Below, in pieces: positions 38,725 through 48,769 of a stretch of 64,000 bases of DNA. The DNA is taken from positions 350,150 through 414,149 of the forward strand of contig NW_027192195.1 in NCBI RefSeq assembly GCF_041956535.1. Reading direction: 5' to 3'. Origin of the DNA: Calcarisporiella thermophila CBS 279.70 (lineage: Eukaryota; Calcarisporiellomycota). Positions within the stretch are counted from its first letter, which is position 1, and every line of letters begins with the position of its first letter. The notes below the pieces were generated by a model that was not told the DNA's origin, did not search any database, and was given only the letters and a program-made list of their open reading frames with translations. The position numbers and the translations under genes are program-made.

Positions 38725-40434
38725 AATTTACCTGTGCGATCCTATCGATATCATCTATCTCTATATGGCCTTTTTATATTTTTTTCTTCCATTTCTCCGA
38801 CTCTATTAATATATTCGATCCTATAAACCAATCAAATTAACCTAAGGCCCTATTATATTTTTTCTTCTAAGAGTTAAAGCATAGATCTTTCTTTAGACGC
38901 TATTTTTTTTTCAAAGATAAAGTTCAAAAACATCAACGCACCTAGTAAGGAGTATACTGGCCCCGCAAGAAGGAAAGTCCCAACCGCAGAGTGTGCCGGC
39001 CATGAGGCAGAATGTTCAGCCAGGTTGAAAATTAGATTAACTGTAATAACTTCAATATTGGCGATGGAATCATCACGACTGTTAATATCAGACTCGCCCT
39101 TCGATTTTTCTCGTAAAAGCAGTGATTTTTATTTATTTCAATTGCAAGATCAGTGAAGGTCTAACATTTTTAAATATTGATATTATCTCTTGGTGTTGAA
39201 CATTTTACAATCTCAGTACCTTCTTTGGATATGGTGACCATTTCTCAGTCTCATTTCTGAATCGAAGCTTAACTCCTTAATAACTGTATAGAGGTGCGTT
39301 GCTAAATAAATATATATTCATAATATACAGACTATGAATATATCTCCCAACTAGTATATTGCATACAATAGATAGACAATAAATTAATCTATTAATTTGC
39401 CGTTTAATATGCTTTGAATATATGATGACTTTAATAAACATACCAGCTGTATCCACAAAAATGTTAAGTATAGTTTTTTTTTAGATTAGTAGCCGGATGA
39501 AGGAGAATTTCTTAAATATAAACGCAAACAGTAAATTGCTTTATATAAATGGAGATTTATGATATTTAAATATCGCAAACAATACTATTGAATCCAAAAA
39601 CATTACCCATCAATAAAGGCTTTTAAAGGATTCCTATTATAAAAATTCGAATAACGATACTTGAATATTTAAACTCGTTTCAATAGGATAACTTGACTGT
39701 GACTAGCTCTTGATCCCATTGTATCGTTTGAATGATCAGCATCATCAAACCCCACTTTATATAGGACTCTGTGATATATTCCTTAGGCTTTACACAAATA
39801 TCCTATATATTGCCTAGCGAGATGGTATCAAACATAAACACATCATCTGTTAATAACACAATATAGAAAATGCCGTTAATATGATTTAACTCAATCTGTT
39901 GACCTAATTCGAAAGAATAGCCAATCTCTTGGCATAGTACTTTGAATTAGGGCCTTCATGACAGGTTATACTGAGCCTTACATACTGCCTATTTTGGTTA
40001 AGTATATTACTTGTACATTACTTGAAAGGCAGAAGGTTAGAGTGTGGTAAAACCAAACCCAAACACAAACGGTATTATAGTGCAACTTAAATAATCAGCA
40101 ATGATGGTACCAATATTGCAAATACTTGCGAGACGAAGCTATCCTTTAATAATTATTTGTCAGCGGTTATAATTACAAAAATGCAGGACGCGTAAAGAGA
40201 AATAAATTCCGCTGACTTTTAAAACCAGGTCTTTTATTCTCAGAATTTATCGTAATTCTTAATAGTCAAGATTTTGAATATTTCAGATATGCAATGTATT
40301 ATATAGCTCAATATTGAATATTTTCAAAAATTTGTTCTTTTATAGTCTATATTATTAGTAAAATATTGATGCTTTTATCTTTAACCAACAACCTTGACCA
40401 GCAATATATATAATTTATTCGATTACAATTTAAA
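38725..40434. other. AT-rich 1.7-kb gene-free stretch at the cluster boundary
   Basis: No credible ORF on either strand. The sequence is strongly AT-rich except for a short GC-richer patch near 38945-39020. It separates the housekeeping genes from the terpenoid-type cluster. A GACGCGTAAA element at about 40187-40196, 245 bp before the MFS start, is the only G1/S-like core and may be chance. Confidence 0.5.
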
Positions 40435-42210
40435 ATGACTCAGGAGTTTAGCAAAGGGAAAATCCGAGATCCTCACAGCCTGTTCGAGAATAATCAAGTG
40501 CAGAGCATTGAAGAGGATAAGAAGTCTACCACCCTCTCCAAGACGGCGCTTCATAGCAACGTTGCAATTCAATTGGATTTGAAATCAGAATCGAATAACC
40601 ACAAATCCACTGGTGATGAAAAGATACCCAACAACACGAATGATCAAACGCTCCGCAATCGCAATTTTTATTTTGTTCTCGGCAGTTTGTCGCTATCACT
40701 TTTTATGGCATCGCTTGATAATACTATCGTCTCCACTGCTCTCACCACGATAGCCAGCGAATTCAAGGCCTTTGATGCCGTTAGTTGGGTTGCCACAAGT
40801 TACCTACTAGCTTCAAACTCGATTCAGCCAATCTACGGGAAGCTTGCTGATATATTTGGCGGGAAAGTAACCTATATATTTGCCATGGCCATCTTCATGA
40901 TTGGATCCGCACTCTGCGGTGCATCGCAGTCCATCTTGATGCTTATCATTTCGCGCGGAATCCAGGGTATTGGGGGCGCAGGCATGATCAGTCTGCCAAT
41001 GGTGCTACTCGTCAAACTTGTTGATGTTAAGGAATCAGGAAAATATATTGGGGCGTTTGGCATTGTATATGCGCTATCAAGCACCCTTGGACCCATTTTA
41101 GGAGGAGTGTTCACAGACAAAGTGTCATGGCGATGGGCATTTTACATCAACCTCCCGCTCGGCGCAATTGGATTTGGCTTAGCTCTAGTTTTCTTGAAAT
41201 TGATGATTGTACAAGGCTCACTGCTGTCAAAGCCAAAGCGGATTGACTGGCTTGGTAGCATCACATTTGTATGTGCTGTCATTTGCATTTTATTAGCGAC
41301 CACATGGGGTGGTAATTCATATCCGTGGAACGGCCCTGTGATCATTGCACTCTATTGTGTTAGTGTCGCACTTATTGCCGCCTTCTTCTTTATTGAGGTT
41401 AGGATTGCTGCTGAGCCCATCATCCCTCTTCGATTATTCAAGCGACGCAATTTTGCCATCAGTTCAATCTTGACCATCCTGATGGGCATGTCGCTCTACG
41501 GACTTATATTCTTTATCCCGATGTTTTTCCAAGCCGCACGCGGTGAACCCGCTACCAATGCCGGACTGCAACTCATTCCGTTGATGGTGCTCCTAGCTAT
41601 CTTTGCCACCATTACTGGTAATTTTGTATCAAGGACCGGCAACTATCGTGCACCAATTATTATCGGCGTTGTCCTTGTTACAATTGGAACAGGGCTATTG
41701 ATTCTCTTGGGCCAACACAGTTCTACAGGATTATCAATAGGCTTCCTACTCATTAACGGCATTGGTGCAGGTCTATCCTTCCAGACAACTGTCACAGCAG
41801 CCCAGGCGACTCTACCAAAAGAAGATATCTCACCTGGAACTACTGTGATTGCCTTTTTCCGCACCATTGGAGGAGTCATTGGCCTTGCCATATACAATTC
41901 TATCTTGTTCAACAGGCTCATAGCAATCCTTTCCACCTATGCAAACAGCGATGCTCTCATCAGCGCGATTCGTAAAGGGTTTGAATTCATCAGGAAAATG
42001 CCACCATCTGATCAGGAGATCATTGCCAATGCCTATACGGACGCCGTCAATAAGGTTTTCATTGCCATGACACCATTTGCCGGGATCATGATTTTGCTAG
42101 CCTTACTTTTAGAGAATATACCGTTATCTCCCAAAAGGCCTACGGCTGCGGCTAAACCCTCCAGCGCTGAACAAAGCGATGAAGCAGATACAAGCAAGTC
42201 GCCAGTATGA
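40435..42210 (+). CDS. DHA2-type MFS transporter, drug:H+ antiporter (14 TM)
   Basis: An intronless frame of 591 residues from ATG 40435. A 75-residue cytosolic N-terminus precedes about 14 hydrophobic segments. Motifs are typical of DHA2 exporters: SLDNTIVSTALTTIASEF at TM1, motif A GKLADIFGGK in the TM2-3 loop, and antiporter motif C GIVYALSSTLGPILGG at TM5. The C-terminal tail is Ser/Lys/Ala-rich. This group includes fungal toxin and secondary-metabolite efflux pumps. Its position next to a P450, a terpene synthase and a dehydrogenase suggests export of, or self-protection from, the cluster product. The lack of introns contrasts with the housekeeping genes, as do the other three cluster genes. 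This could reflect transfer, though intronless metabolite genes are also common in fungi. Confidence 0.9.
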   Translation: MTQEFSKGKIRDPHSLFENNQVQSIEEDKKSTTLSKTALHSNVAIQLDLKSESNNHKSTGDEKIPNNTNDQTLRNRNFYFVLGSLSLSLFMASLDNTIVSTALTTIASEFKAFDAVSWVATSYLLASNSIQPIYGKLADIFGGKVTYIFAMAIFMIGSALCGASQSILMLIISRGIQGIGGAGMISLPMVLLVKLVDVKESGKYIGAFGIVYALSSTLGPILGGVFTDKVSWRWAFYINLPLGAIGFGLALVFLKLMIVQGSLLSKPKRIDWLGSITFVCAVICILLATTWGGNSYPWNGPVIIALYCVSVALIAAFFFIEVRIAAEPIIPLRLFKRRNFAISSILTILMGMSLYGLIFFIPMFFQAARGEPATNAGLQLIPLMVLLAIFATITGNFVSRTGNYRAPIIIGVVLVTIGTGLLILLGQHSSTGLSIGFLLINGIGAGLSFQTTVTAAQATLPKEDISPGTTVIAFFRTIGGVIGLAIYNSILFNRLIAILSTYANSDALISAIRKGFEFIRKMPPSDQEIIANAYTDAVNKVFIAMTPFAGIMILLALLLENIPLSPKRPTAAAKPSSAEQSDEADTSKSPV

Positions 42211-43045
42211 TGATAACATGCAAATTCGTCTATATTAGTTATATTTAATAAGTTTATGATGGTATACTTGAAATATAATCCAAATAGATTAAAATAAAGA
42301 CTTTGGTTCCATTTTATATCACCACAATATGGTTAAATCTCTTTGAATGATATTCAATTGGCATATAGAAACTAAATATTTATTTATGAATATAATTGAT
42401 TCTCCCAATTTCTATTCATTTTACTTCAAAAATCGTACTGCTGACCGATTTCTTAATAGAGAAGTGTTTGGGAAGGAATGATTTGAATAAAAATTTATTT
42501 TGCTGTGAGAAACTTCAATATAGTGAGCCAAATCACTACTTATTATAATGGTGAGCTTTATTAGCATATTTATTCGACAAAGTCCATGCATTAGTACAAT
42601 GGTTCATTAGTCAGTCACGCTTTTCTGGATTGCAGTCTTAACCGATTTGCTATATTATAGAGAATCGGTTAAGGCTACATAATCTCTATATTGTAGAGTA
42701 TATGTATATTTTGTACATTCCATGTGTTTTTAAAATGCCTTCAAACTTCACCGTAGCGAGGAGGATTGGAAGTTCCCGCCCCAAATCCTTTAAAACAGCG
42801 GATACGATATAGGTAAACTAAACCGTATCTAAGTTTCATTAATTGTATATAAGGGATTAACTATTTTCCTTCGCTAAACCAAATATTTATAATGTGATTA
42901 ATGTCTTGCACCATTGGTTTTGTTACACAAGGACAAGCACACGTAACTTTAACCTTAAATTTTCGATACTATTTCCTGGCAAAGATATTTTATTTCCAAA
43001 AATGTTACCATAGATTAAGAAAGAGCTTTCTCTGGAAAAAAGCAT
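42211..43045. other. Convergent 3' intergenic region in the cluster
   Basis: AT-rich DNA between the MFS gene (+) and the P450 (-). It contains an 11-bp inverted repeat at 42637-42673, a possible terminator-like or foldback hairpin. No gene is seen. Confidence 0.5.
42637..42673. repeat. 11-bp inverted repeat hairpin
   Basis: CTTAACCGATT (42637-42647) and AATCGGTTAAG (42663-42673) are exact reverse complements separated by 15 bases. It lies between convergent genes. Confidence 0.8.
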
Positions 43046-44605
43046 CTAGTAAAGCGGCGTGAATTGGAGATCAAGTTTCTTTGGGCAACAAACCATATCT
43101 GATGTAATAACTGGCCGTCCGTATGAATGAATACTTCCTGGTGCGAGAGATACTTTAAACTTGCGTAGAATGGCCGACAAGCTTATTTTAACTTCAAGGA
43201 GGGCAAAATTCATCCCAATGCATTGCCGTGGGCCGGCTCCAAATGGAAGGAACGAATAATAGTCTATGTTATTTACCTTGTTGAGAAAGCGTTCAGGAGC
43301 AAACTTGTATGAGTCAGGCCAGACGTTATCATTCAAATGTACTCCGATAGTTGAAACGAATACAGGCGTTTGCGCGGGAATAAAGTGGTCGCCCAGAGTC
43401 GTGTCAATGGCCGAAAAACGCCGTGGAATAAGCGGTACTGGGGGAACAAGACGCAGACCCTCTCGGATGATAGCCGTAAGATAAGTAAGACTTTTGACCT
43501 GTTCATGTGTTGGAATAATATCAGCTGTAGGCGTGGCGTTATCGTCATAATACGAAATAATTTCATTGCGTGCTCGCTCTTGGATATCGGGATTCGTTGC
43601 GAGGAAGTAGAGACAGGTGACGATAGTATTTGCAGATGTGTCAGTGCCAGCAACATAAAATACTTTTAGATTGCCAAGGAGCTCAGAATCTGTTAGAAAG
43701 TCTGGTCCACCGACCTCCTTTTCGTTAGCCTCAATGATTGTTGTCAACAAATCTGATTGATATTCTGTCTCTGGCTGCTCATGTGACGACGAAGCTAACG
43801 TCTTACTATGCTGCATCTTTCGTTCATTCAGGATTCCCAAGATATGTGCCTCAAATCTTTCAATTCTTGCCACTGCCTCCTTTGCAAATCCATTGATTCT
43901 GTGTATCAGTGGGACTAAAAGACCTGTGACACTAAACACTTGGGAGAGCATTTTGTAAAAGTTTTCAGCCTCTGGCGATTCTGGATTATGAAGCGCATTA
44001 AATTCATATTTATACAGAGCACGACCCATGACATCCAGCGCCAGATTGCCGAATATACCGTTCACCACAACTCCCTTGTCTCCCTCGTTGCGTTTGGCCG
44101 TATTATGGAGGACGCTGAGAGCCTGGTTGGCACTTTTTGAAAATAATTCAATCTTCCACCCTCTATGGAAAGCTGGGTTGGCTGCCTTGCGATGGCGGCG
44201 CCATATTTTTCCCTCTGAAGAAAAGACCTCGTCTCCGAGCATTCGGGTCACCGTAGAACCAGGGTACATGTCTTCGAGAGGGCTTTTAGGGAATATCTCT
44301 GTATGGCGAAGAACCTGTTTTGCGGTGTCTGGGCTAGAAACAAATACAATCCATTCTCCGAGCCACACACGAAACACTGGATGCTTTTCACCAAAGTCTT
44401 TGAGGAAATTGTGATGCAAATCCCAAATGCTCTTTCCACGAATAACTCAAAAAATAAACTTCCAAGCTGGGATAGCTGGTAACTTGCGAATATGTGGATC
44501 TGAGCAGTAAGTGATAAACTCATATAGTAGAACCAAGAGAAGTGGAACTGCAGCAAGCAATTCTAATGGCCCTATCAGCCCAATAATGCGTGATAAAATA
44601 GCCAT
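43046..44605 (-). pseudogene. Cytochrome P450 with an in-frame TGA at codon 53
   Basis: Read from ATG 44605 the frame encodes 519 codons, with a TGA at 44447-44449 (codon 53). Before it is the expected membrane anchor (LLAAVPLLLVLLYEFITY) and the start of the proline-rich hinge (LPAIPAW). After it the frame continues at once with VIRGKSIWDLHHNFLKDFGE and stays open to 43046. All class signatures are intact: the I-helix AGTDTSANTI, the ExxR in EGLRLVPP, PERF and the heme loop FLPFGAGPRQCIGMNF. No in-phase GT-AG intron removes the TGA without also losing the hinge. No suitable downstream ATG restores an anchored enzyme. Options are a recent nonsense mutation, readthrough or a sequence error. 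If functional, it would oxidise the terpene at the ER. Confidence 0.85.
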
Positions 44606-44741
44606 GTTGATGAGCACCGAGAAATACCAAGAGTAAAATTAGGTGCATGAAAAATAATCACATTTTATTTCAGCAAGTATATATTGCATTTATAGAGCTA
44701 CACAGAAATTATGAAAAAGAGACGGTTCCCCCGCAAGATTC

Positions 44742-45120
44742 GCACAGCCACGAAGAACTGTCGCTTAAGAAAACTAACTTTCTCCGAGAGATCAGGGTTT
44801 CCAACGTTACAATAAATTACTCCAATGGCACCACCATCGCCAAGGAGTTGCATCCAAGGTTACGTCAAGGCTCTACTTAATGCTGCACGCAATCTCCACT
44901 TCAACCTTCTTATTTCCTTATGAGCAGGCACTTCTTGCTCACTTCCGTCCTAACATTGCGCGATCCTCGTCCTTCTTTTGGTTTTAGCAGTTCTTCAGAA
45001 TGACAAATCAGCTCAGGTTCGGGAGATTTGAAGAGTTTACAAGGGCCACATCAGTCTGGTCTACTAAAAGATTTCTTGTTAAGGAGAGCGATGGTGCAAT
45101 CCCCACAAGGCAGATATTAG
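44742..45120 (+). repeat. Left copy of a diverged inverted repeat flanking the synthase and dehydrogenase
   Basis: About 380 bp that matches, in reverse complement, 49027-49394. The longest identical block is 26 bp (44852-44877 with 49260-49285). Others include GGGCCACATCAG and GCGATGGTGCAATC. In between, similarity is clear but interrupted. The left copy is partly open (a frame ending near 44880, with RLRQGST), so it may be a decayed gene fragment or a mobile-element relic. Confidence 0.85.
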
Positions 45121-45882
45121 CGATTAAGGAGCGTCATCTTTGTACTCTCCTTATTAGTCATTAAAGTGCGATATAGATTCAATACCTAGGCCATTCATTC
45201 TAATTAGTGGACTATCAAAGCGACCGTAATTCATTCAATATAGCTCAAAAATTTTGATAAAAAAATCTATCTGTGAGTCTCCATGTATCTGTAATTTGGA
45301 TAATAGACACGGACCTAAATAGGCAATTCCTGTTTACACTATATCAAAGATTATTTAATCATAATCTAATATAAATCTCTTTGAAGCCCGCACTACATGA
45401 ATACTGCTAGGCTGTGCAGGAGCTAATCCTCTTCACTATGCTATTATTTCGGGACATGGCCGATAACGCCGGTTTTTTTTTAATTATAATAGCCAATAGC
45501 TTTTCGACTATCAGAATTCACAAAGAATTGTGCCATTATTTTATGGTCTTAAATGAGAGAGATGCATACATGTGTAATATCTTTGTTCCAAAGAACTAAC
45601 CCCATATGGCACTTTTAACCAATTCTCTATATTCTTTTACAATGAAGTTTCACAAAGGTTTCGACTCTATTGTGGTTGCCATGATTACGAAGCAAACGAA
45701 TAGCATTTTTAGCAAGCTAAATATCAAATTTATAAACCTCCATCGCTAGTTCCTCTCTTAAGACGACAACAATTGGATTTTTTTCTTTTCAAAACTATTT
45801 TATATAGTTGTTGTTGTGATATTTCACTTCTTATTTTGCCATCGCTTATATCGATTGTTCATCAACCCAAGTATCAGTGAAT
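45121..45882. other. AT-rich upstream region of the terpene synthase
   Basis: No ORF is supported. It should contain the terpene synthase promoter. No clear zinc-cluster CGG dyad was recognised. Confidence 0.4.
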
Positions 45883-46842
45883 ATGCCAACAATTCATCTT
45901 GGACGGTTCAAGCCTGTTACAGCGGATAGACTGACTCCAGAATATATCAAGTCGTTGGATTTGTCTGGAGTTGAAGAACCACACATCCGTGACATCATTC
46001 GCGACATTATAGGGAATAAGGCATTCAAGGATGCAGTCAATTTCCCAAGCAAGGCAGTACTTGAATGTGACAGAAATCGTGTAATCAAGATTGCAAATAC
46101 GCTCGCATCCGAGATACGTCCACTCACAGCGCTCTATAACCCTGGTATCATTGGGGTTATTTCCTATATGGCGGAATTACTCGTGCCCACTGATAACTAT
46201 GGGCTGGCACTTGCCATTTCCCGTGCTTGGGTTGTTGCTGTTTGCCTGGATGACTATTGCGAGACATCTCGCACTCGCTGGCTCGAATTTCTGGACCATT
46301 TTGCTAATCCGAATTCAGAATCACCTATTGCAAAATATATGCACTTTGCAATCGACGCAGTTAAGCCGTTTTCATCCCAGAGTTTTGTCAATGTTTGGAA
46401 GCAAGCCCTCCATAAAGGATTGCTCGGTGGCTTCCTCGAATGCGAGGTTGCAATGGTTTACCCTCAAGGTGGCTGTCGATCATCCAAATACTTCCGTCAG
46501 ATGAGTGGATACGCTGACTTTTGGGGCCTCACCCTCTCTCTGTTGCACCCAGAGTTATCCTTCCCAGAAAATCCAAAAGTTTGGACTGATATTCTGTCTG
46601 ATATCAGCACTTTCCTCTGTGACTATAATGACGCTATGTCCGTGTACAAAGAGGCCAAGGATGGTGCCGAATTTGTGAAAAACGTCATTTATCAAGAAGG
46701 CTACAAGGAGGCGTTTCCCACAGCCGTCAACAATGCTCTCTCCTCCGCTGAGTACATTTTGAACGTCGTCCCGCCTGCAACTCGTGATATTTTCGAACGA
46801 TTTCTTCGTGGATATGGATATTTCCATATCTACAGCAGGTGA
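45883..46842 (+). CDS. Class I terpene synthase (trichodiene-synthase-like family), C-terminus cut by TGA
   Basis: An intronless 319-residue frame from ATG 45883 (an in-frame GTG precedes it). The aspartate-rich metal motif appears as CLDDYCE (about residue 125). The second metal site is DYNDAMSVYKEAKDGAEFV (about residue 250), matching the NDxxSxxKE pattern. The protein ends GYGYFHIYSR and then TGA at 46840-46842. In the family this point carries the RY motif, whose Arg senses diphosphate. The TGA sits at the Arg codon. The frame after it continues for 22 codons, beginning YRMKELFPQ, to a TAG at 46909-46911. The most economical explanation is a CGA-to-TGA change. The enzyme would cyclise farnesyl diphosphate to a sesquiterpene; the product cannot be inferred. 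Truncation probably impairs it. Confidence 0.82.
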   Translation: MPTIHLGRFKPVTADRLTPEYIKSLDLSGVEEPHIRDIIRDIIGNKAFKDAVNFPSKAVLECDRNRVIKIANTLASEIRPLTALYNPGIIGVISYMAELLVPTDNYGLALAISRAWVVAVCLDDYCETSRTRWLEFLDHFANPNSESPIAKYMHFAIDAVKPFSSQSFVNVWKQALHKGLLGGFLECEVAMVYPQGGCRSSKYFRQMSGYADFWGLTLSLLHPELSFPENPKVWTDILSDISTFLCDYNDAMSVYKEAKDGAEFVKNVIYQEGYKEAFPTAVNNALSSAEYILNVVPPATRDIFERFLRGYGYFHIYSR

Positions 46843-47803
46843 TACCGTATGAAGGAGCTTTTTCCGCAGATAGAGTATTATGATCTAAACATTATTTCAA
46901 ATCAAATGTAGTAAGAATCTATAAGTGTTGGAATAAATCAGTTATGGAATTACTCAGAGTGAATTTTTGAATTATTTATTATGAGAATACAATAGAATAT
47001 AAATAAACTTACTAAATTCGAGGCAGAAAATACAATCAAGTCAATAATATAAGGAATTGAAGTGGAATCCAGTTTAGAATGAGTCTCTCTCTGAATGTTG
47101 ACGGCATTTTAGTAGCCTAAATCATAATGTATTGTATATTGTTAATGGATGAGAGTGGAATTCATTCAAAATTTAATTGGATTGCAATATATTGTATAGA
47201 GGGTACAGTAACGTATAAATAAGTATCGCTTCAACAGCCTCTATTCCTTAGCTTTGAGAAGCCACGTGATTTACTGTCGTTTGAACCGTGATAAATGGAC
47301 TCCCAAGCATGTTTTCCTAAGATATCGTACCAGCGTCTCTCTCTGAAGTTTTATTGTATAGATCTCGGCACACCAGTGGCTTATTACCGGCCTATAGTAG
47401 AAATATATTAGAAACTACCGTTATTAAAAGTGTAGACGAAATTTCAACATTTTTAAAATGTTATCAGTAATGGAGATACATAAGATGCAAATTACTGTAA
47501 TTAGAATGAATCTCCGATAAGAAATCTTTAAATTACTTGAAATCATATTCGATCGAGATGGGCACTTAATAACTTTAGCGATATTACAATAGTTTTCTCA
47601 ATATCAAACAAGCACTGAAAAGAAACAATATTTTCTTCTAATCTCATAATTTATTATCAATAATACCTGTGGCTTCAGATCGATAAATAATGAGACAGAG
47701 CATACAACAAACCTTCGAGATAAAACATATTCATATATGAAATAATTCTTGCTTATTCGATATTTCGAATGCTGTTTTCTGATCCTTGTTAGGATAGCCC
47801 AAC
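46843..47803. other. Convergent 3' region between the terpene synthase and the dehydrogenase
   Basis: The first 66 bases hold the post-stop continuation of the terpene synthase frame (46843-46911). The rest is AT-rich with no gene. Confidence 0.5.
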
Positions 47804-48769
47804 TCATTTTATACTGCGGTCCCAGAGATGATTCAAAAAGTCATCACTGTCAATGACAGGGTTGTGATCCGCCACACGGGAGTAAGCCAAATATCGCTCA
47901 GAAAGGTTTTCAATATTGGGCTCAAGCAGTGCATAGAGAGAGGTTGCAGCGCCTTGTTCTGCGCTCAGTAGCTGATCCAATTTAACAAATTTATGATATT
48001 CAGACGGCAAATGATTCAGGATGGGCGTGAGCACGAGGCCAGGGTGCACAAAGAACACCGAAACTCCCGTCCCCTCCAATATCTTTGCGAACTTCTTTGC
48101 GGAGGCCGCAATGGCAAGCTTGGAGTAATTGTATCCCTCTAGCGGGTTGGCATTGTCAGAGTGGTTGGGTTTTACAATACGATCTGGAATTTCGAAAACA
48201 AAATGGTGCATAACACTAGTAAGGAAAACTTCTCGAACTGGCTCTGATGACTTAAGTTTCTCGAGTAACAAGTTCGTCAAAAGGAAGTGGCCAAGATAGT
48301 TAACGCCAAATACCGAATCATAGCCATCTACGGTGGACTCCTCATGACTCCGCGAGATTCCAGCATTGTTCACTAAGAAATTAAGTGGGATATTCCGGGC
48401 AATAAAGGCAGATATAAAGGCACGGATGCTTGAAAACGACTCAAGATTAAGTCGAGTATATTCGATTTGAAGGCCATTTGTATCATTGATTTCAGAACGA
48501 ATTTTCGCAACCGCTTCTAAACCGTTTTGTTCATTATTTGAGGCAATGATCACATGTGCCCCTAGACGGGCCAGCTCCCGAGAAGTGTGGTAACCAATGC
48601 CGGAATCGCCGCCTGTAACGATGGCGACCTTGCCGTCAACCCGGGTTTTGGGGGTGAAATCAACATGCTCCTTATTTTGGGCAATGAGAAGCCCCATCGC
48701 GTTCTCAAAGGCCTCGAAAGCCCCCTTTGCCTCTCCAACCGAGTCGTTCTTTTGATCAATATCGCTCAT
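47804..48769 (-). CDS. Short-chain dehydrogenase/reductase
   Basis: An intronless 321-residue frame from ATG 48769 to TAA 47804. The NAD(P)-binding motif is IVTGGDSGIGYHTSRELA (TGxxxGIG, about residue 52) and the structural NAG motif is LNFLVNNAGISRSH. The active site is Ser in FLTSVMHHF with Tyr and Lys in GYNYSKLAIA (YxxxK). The C-terminus is that of the retinol-dehydrogenase/WWOX-like SDR group, with HPGLVLTPIL after the active site. It has no membrane anchor. Within the cluster it would oxidise or reduce a hydroxyl or carbonyl made by the P450. Unlike its two neighbours it carries no in-frame stop. Confidence 0.9.
   Translation of the reverse strand: MSDIDQKNDSVGEAKGAFEAFENAMGLLIAQNKEHVDFTPKTRVDGKVAIVTGGDSGIGYHTSRELARLGAHVIIASNNEQNGLEAVAKIRSEINDTNGLQIEYTRLNLESFSSIRAFISAFIARNIPLNFLVNNAGISRSHEESTVDGYDSVFGVNYLGHFLLTNLLLEKLKSSEPVREVFLTSVMHHFVFEIPDRIVKPNHSDNANPLEGYNYSKLAIAASAKKFAKILEGTGVSVFFVHPGLVLTPILNHLPSEYHKFVKLDQLLSAEQGAATSLYALLEPNIENLSERYLAYSRVADHNPVIDSDDFLNHLWDRSIK

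Noticed and set aside
40187-40196. G1/S element upstream of the MFS gene
   Set aside because: A single ACGCGT core with no dyad, 245 bp from the start; probably chance.
43046-44419. P450 starting at the internal TTG (LHHNFLKDFG)
   Set aside because: It is not an ATG, and this start would drop the membrane anchor and hinge that are clearly encoded upstream in the same frame.
46835-46880. Mini-intron (GTGATA...CCGCAG, about 31 nt) explaining the terpene synthase TGA
   Set aside because: Too short for this genome, and its removal leads straight into another stop.
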